Origin: Chryseosolibacter sp040902445
Lineage (GTDB): Bacteria; Bacteroidota; Bacteroidia; Cytophagales; Cyclobacteriaceae
Assembly (NCBI GenBank): GCA_040902445.1
Contig: JBBDXJ010000049.1
Coordinates: 1-8,027, forward strand
Length of the DNA stretch: 8,027 nucleotides
Direction: 5' to 3'
Below, one piece after another: positions 5,687 through 8,027 of this stretch. The notes under the pieces are model-generated. The model saw only the letters and a list, made by a program, of their open reading frames with translations. It ran no database searches and was not told the origin of the DNA. A program made the position numbers and the translations under genes. Each line of letters opens with the position of its first letter. Within the stretch, counting starts at the first letter, position 1.

Positions 5687-7228
5687 ATGGTCAGAATAAT
5701 ATTTTTCATTTTATGGGGAATTCTTTTCTTCGTTAATGATGCGAATAGTCAGAATCAAAAAATTGTTGATTCATTACAGGCGGTTCTGGAAACTAGAACC
5801 GGAGGCGAGAGATTTCCGGCTTTGTATGAGCTGACCTTTGAATATGTTTACGTTGATCTCTTGACTGCGCTGGCGTTTATTCAGCAGGCTGAAGATGCAG
5901 CGTTAATCTCAGCTGATACTTTATGGATAGTAAAAAGTAAACGCGTTAAGGGCTACATCTTATATGCCTTAGAAAGAATTCCGGAAGCAATTGAGTCTCT
6001 TAACGCTGCTTTGCCAATTGCTATCAGGAATAATTTAAGCACCGAAACAATTTATATTCAAGAAACTCTTGGGAAATTGAATTTGTACGTCGGAAATTAT
6101 GACAAAGCGTTAATGTTTCACGTAAAGAATCTAGATTTAGCAACAAGATTGCGGGACAATGCAAGTATGTGCTTGGCCTTTCATGGGGTTGGGATTTCCT
6201 ATTACAAACTCAAAAACTATAACAAAGCTTTAGAATTTCTTAAAAAGTCCTATCGCATACGTCATTATATTGAGACTCCAACATTCTGGATTTTGGCCAA
6301 CATGAGCTTGTGTTATGCCAATCTCCGTGATTTTAAGAATGCCCGGCTATTTGTTGAGAATAGTTTGAATGAATGTGGGAAAAATTGCTCCGAGAAATCA
6401 AGGATAAACATTGAGTACACGTTTGCATTTATTTCCCTGGGCGAGAACCAACCCATTTTAGCAGAAGATCATTTTTTGACATCTTATACACTGTCAAAGA
6501 AGTCGAATGATACCCGTTTTCAGTTAGATAACATTTACCTACTCAGCGAAATTTATATTGAAAGGAAAGAATTTAAGAAAGCCGAATTCTACTTGTTAGA
6601 GGCTCAGAAACTCATAAAACCGAATACGCCATTTAATCTTGAAATGATTAAAATATATTCTCGCTTTTCTGAATTTTATTTAGCAATGAAAAATTTTGAA
6701 AAAGCTTCCTTTTATCAATCTAAGTATATTTCGCTCAAGGACCATATCTACAATGAAGAGTTCACGGCGAGCCTAATGAAGACCGAAGCAGAATATCTTG
6801 AAAGGGAAAATAGGGCAAAGATCGTTGCACAGCAACAAGCTATTTTATTGAAGGAGCAGATCATCAATCGCCAGTGGTATCTGAATGTAGTAACAAGCCT
6901 CCTTGGTCTAATAACTATCACTTTTTTGATCTTTCTGATGCGAATTTATAAGAAAAAGAAAAATCTAAATATAGTACTCGATTCTAGAGTCAAAGAGCGC
7001 ACACTCGAATTGGAAGCTAGCCGCAGCGAATTATTAACTGTGTTGAAACGTCAGGAATTACTGATCGGTCACGCTTCCTTTGCGATTGCTGAAAAGGTAA
7101 ATACTATCAAGGGACTCTGTTTGATAGGGAGTAAAGAAGTTTCCGATCCAGTTTCCCTTAACTACATAGATAAGATTAATAGGACTTCATGCCAGCTGAG
7201 TTCCTACTTGGCATCTGTTTTTTTATAA
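5687..7228 (+). CDS. TPR / transmembrane / coiled-coil sensor-like protein with a degenerate kinase dimerisation tail
   Basis: The 513-residue protein has a signal sequence (1-21, ending NSQ), a domain of TPR-like helix pairs (about 83-345, with AIESLNAAL, YDKALMFH, YNKALEFL and FKKAEFYLLEA), a coiled coil (about 362-395), one membrane helix (about 399-419), a basic stop (YKKKK) and a second coiled coil containing RVKERTLELEAS. This order is the common TPR-sensor kinase plan, with periplasmic TPRs and a cytoplasmic signalling end. The last 55 residues (459-513) look like a two-helix DHp domain: NTIKGL resembles the TIxGL of such kinases, and YIDKINRTS resembles helix two. The His-x-x-Arg-x-Pro stretch is missing, Glu469 sits where the histidine is expected, and no ATPase follows. 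The ATG at 5687 is chosen because the signal peptide begins there; a TTG at 5639 would add 16 residues. It is AT-richer than the hydrolase genes. It may be a receptor for the nearby kinase or a truncated sensor kinase. Confidence 0.82.
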   Translation: MVRIIFFILWGILFFVNDANSQNQKIVDSLQAVLETRTGGERFPALYELTFEYVYVDLLTALAFIQQAEDAALISADTLWIVKSKRVKGYILYALERIPEAIESLNAALPIAIRNNLSTETIYIQETLGKLNLYVGNYDKALMFHVKNLDLATRLRDNASMCLAFHGVGISYYKLKNYNKALEFLKKSYRIRHYIETPTFWILANMSLCYANLRDFKNARLFVENSLNECGKNCSEKSRINIEYTFAFISLGENQPILAEDHFLTSYTLSKKSNDTRFQLDNIYLLSEIYIERKEFKKAEFYLLEAQKLIKPNTPFNLEMIKIYSRFSEFYLAMKNFEKASFYQSKYISLKDHIYNEEFTASLMKTEAEYLERENRAKIVAQQQAILLKEQIINRQWYLNVVTSLLGLITITFLIFLMRIYKKKKNLNIVLDSRVKERTLELEASRSELLTVLKRQELLIGHASFAIAEKVNTIKGLCLIGSKEVSDPVSLNYIDKINRTSCQLSSYLASVFL

Positions 7229-7286
7229 AAGAAATGCCCGTATCATCTTCGAATTTATAATAGTAGGACTAAATTTATTATTTCAA

Positions 7287-7311
7287 CCTCCTGTGGATTG
7301 TCCTCCTGTGG
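7287..7311. repeat. Short direct repeat CCTCCTGTGG
   Basis: The 10-mer CCTCCTGTGG occurs at 7287-7296 and again at 7302-7311 with a 15-base period; each copy is followed by a related short stretch (ATTGT and GCAATGT). It lies downstream of the TPR gene. It is probably a small local duplication, and no function is evident. Confidence 0.5.
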
Positions 7312-7350
7312 GCAATGTAACCCAAATGTGGCGCAGGTGGCTTGGTGTGA

Positions 7351-7618
7351 ATTCCTTTAGAGTCTGTATCCATTGGAATCCCGCGACCATCAAAAACTGC
7401 GCACAATTTGAATAAATTTTATCGCTATAAAAGAGGAAATTGGGATGATGATTTTGAAAAAGTAACCGGAGCTGAAAGGCGCATCATTGGGAAAAATGAA
7501 CATAATTCGACCCTTGCAAGATCAATTCAACAACAAATCTTAAATTCCCCGTTGATGGTATAGAAAGTGGCTTGACCAAATAAAATTTGGCTCAAAAGCA
7601 TGTAAGATTTTTGGTTAA
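7351..7618 (+). pseudogene. Frameshifted remnant of an unrecognised gene
   Basis: After a stop at 7348-7350, one frame stays open for 70 codons to TAG 7561-7563. It reads like a soluble protein, with FYRYKRGNWDDDFEKV, AERRIIGKNEHNST and LARSIQQQILNSP, but has no ATG near its start (a TTG lies at 7408). Immediately where it ends, the next frame continues with WYRKWLDQIKFGSK and CKIFG to TAA 7616-7618. This suggests one protein C-terminus of about 90 residues broken by a frameshift. I do not recognise the family. The lack of a start suggests that the 5' end was lost. Chance open frames cannot be excluded at this length. Confidence 0.35.
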
Positions 7619-7625
7619 TAGTGAA

Positions 7626-7666
7626 GGATTACCACTTAAAGTAACACTTTAAGTGGTGCGGATTAC
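7626..7666. repeat. Perfect 12-bp palindrome flanked by the direct repeat GGATTAC
   Basis: ACCACTTAAAGT (7631-7642) and ACTTTAAGTGGT (7646-7657) are exact reverse complements separated by AAC. The heptamer GGATTAC occurs on both sides (7626-7632, overlapping the left arm by two bases, and 7660-7666). Neither strand has a T run after the stem, so an intrinsic terminator is unlikely. A protein-binding palindrome or the scar of a small mobile palindromic element with a target duplication are possible. The flanking GATTAC also equals the core of the heptamer array at 1937-2048, which may be coincidence. Confidence 0.75.
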
Positions 7667-7755
7667 ATTCGATAATGTTAGGCTTTTGAATTAAGCGAGG
7701 AACGTGAGGAAAAACTGCTAACCACACAGAAATAAAACGACCCTTCATAGGTCAA

Positions 7756-7849
7756 TTACAAAGCCCAAAATCCTAATTTAGCCACAAGGCCCTTTGCCAG
7801 CCTGGACTAACTGTATGTTAAAATTTCGACTATCAGAGGCTAAGACCAA
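7756..7849 (-). pseudogene. 3' scrap of a HisKA_3-type histidine kinase gene
   Basis: Bases 7773-7795 match 4731-4752, the 3' end of the intact kinase gene, at 20 of 22 positions plus one extra C at 7790-7792. On the minus strand this encodes KGLVAKL, as in the intact kinase, and then runs to TAA at 7756-7758. Upstream of the extra base, the shifted frame reads LVLASDSRNFNIQLVQAGKG. It aligns without gaps to the 20 residues preceding GLVAKL in the intact kinase, with about six identities plus conservative changes. Beyond 7849 stops appear in this frame and the resemblance fades. The scrap is a decayed paralogue of the kinase at 4711-5382. It has lost function through frameshift and stops, and its upstream part is eroded or outside the window. 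Confidence 0.5.
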
Positions 7850-7855
7850 TCATAG

Positions 7856-8027
7856 CTAATCATTTCACCAAAAAATTTGCTTCGTGGAACGAGAAATTCG
7901 GCCACCCACTATTCCACTGCGTCATCTGCTAATAAACCGCCAACAGGCCCAGAATTGGTTGCTGTGCTTGTATTTTTGGCTTCTGCATTTATTGGTTTGG
8001 TAACGCCTGCAAATGTGAAGGATAAGG
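7856..8027 (+). other. Open frame at the right edge, possible partial gene, strand uncertain
   Basis: After a stop at 7853-7855, a plus-strand frame is open to the window end (57 codons). It has no ATG, a hydrophilic start, the stretch NKPPTGPELVAVLVFL and a possible membrane helix continuing to FIGLV. On the minus strand a different frame is open from the edge to TAG at 7909-7911 (38 codons, ending GGLLADDAVE), which could be the C-terminus of a gene lying to the right. Both look moderately protein-like; I cannot decide between them, and neither family is recognised. Confidence 0.2.

Larger units (their letters stand above)
7229..8027. other. Gene-poor decayed region
   Basis: No intact gene with a normal start is visible in these 799 bases on either strand. 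Fragments with protein-like sequence occur in several frames, broken by stops. They include a frameshifted ORF at 7351-7618 and a minus-strand kinase scrap at 7756-7849, each listed separately. A perfect palindrome sits at 7631-7657. The region has no clear transposase, tRNA or rRNA. It reads as pseudogene debris flanking the signalling locus. Confidence 0.6.

Noticed and set aside
7508..7760. Dispersed repeat CGACCCTT followed six bases later by TCAATT (7508-7527 and 7738-7757)
   Set aside because: The copies match at only 16 of 20 positions with no clear extension, which chance can produce in AT-rich DNA.
7860..7945. Continuation of the kinase remnant, with an ADD at the G1-box position
   Set aside because: The reading frames do not connect without several indels and the identity is too low to separate from chance.

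Overview
The window looks like chromosomal DNA of a member of the Bacteroidota, probably from the Chitinophagales/Cytophagales side; this placement is inferred. The support is two secreted proteins ending in the type IX secretion (T9SS/Por) C-terminal sorting domain, start codons without a clear Shine-Dalgarno, a TAnnTTTG-type -7 element, and a TPR/transmembrane/coiled-coil sensor-like protein of a style common in that phylum. No gene here can be named with a confident symbol.

Layout. (1) Bases 1-3759 hold two same-strand paralogues, both exported alpha/beta-hydrolase (esterase-like) proteins with T9SS tails. The first is cut by the left edge and shows only the end of its hydrolase domain, followed by Ig-like, two fibronectin-III, PA14 and sorting domains. 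The second is complete and shorter, lacking the FN3 and PA14 modules. Between them lies a perfectly phased array of sixteen 7-bp units (consensus YGATTAC), then a leader with an inverted repeat ending just before the second start codon. (2) Bases 3760-4074 are intergenic, with a strong hairpin and several smaller repeats. (3) Bases 4075-5382 hold a NarL/LuxR-type response regulator (+) and a soluble HisKA_3-type histidine kinase (-). They face each other with three bases between the stop codons. (4) Bases 5433-5617 hold the start of a lipoprotein gene that appears broken by a one-base loss in a T run. (5) Bases 5687-7228 encode an AT-richer protein with signal peptide, TPRs, one membrane helix and a coiled coil. 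Its C-terminus resembles a kinase dimerisation helix pair but lacks the usual phospho-acceptor motif and has no ATPase domain. (6) Bases 7229-8027 hold no intact gene. They contain a frameshifted ORF, a perfect 12-bp palindrome flanked by a 7-bp direct repeat, and a minus-strand scrap matching the 3' end of the kinase gene.

How the genes may work together. The hydrolases are exported enzymes, anchored or released by T9SS, probably acting on esters or polymers outside the cell. The regulator and the kinase belong to matching families and probably form a two-component pair. The kinase has no sensor or membrane part, while the neighbouring TPR protein has sensor, membrane and dimerisation parts but no catalytic part. 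A split-sensor or three-protein arrangement is therefore possible. The kinase remnant downstream and the broken lipoprotein gene upstream suggest that this signalling locus was duplicated and has since decayed.
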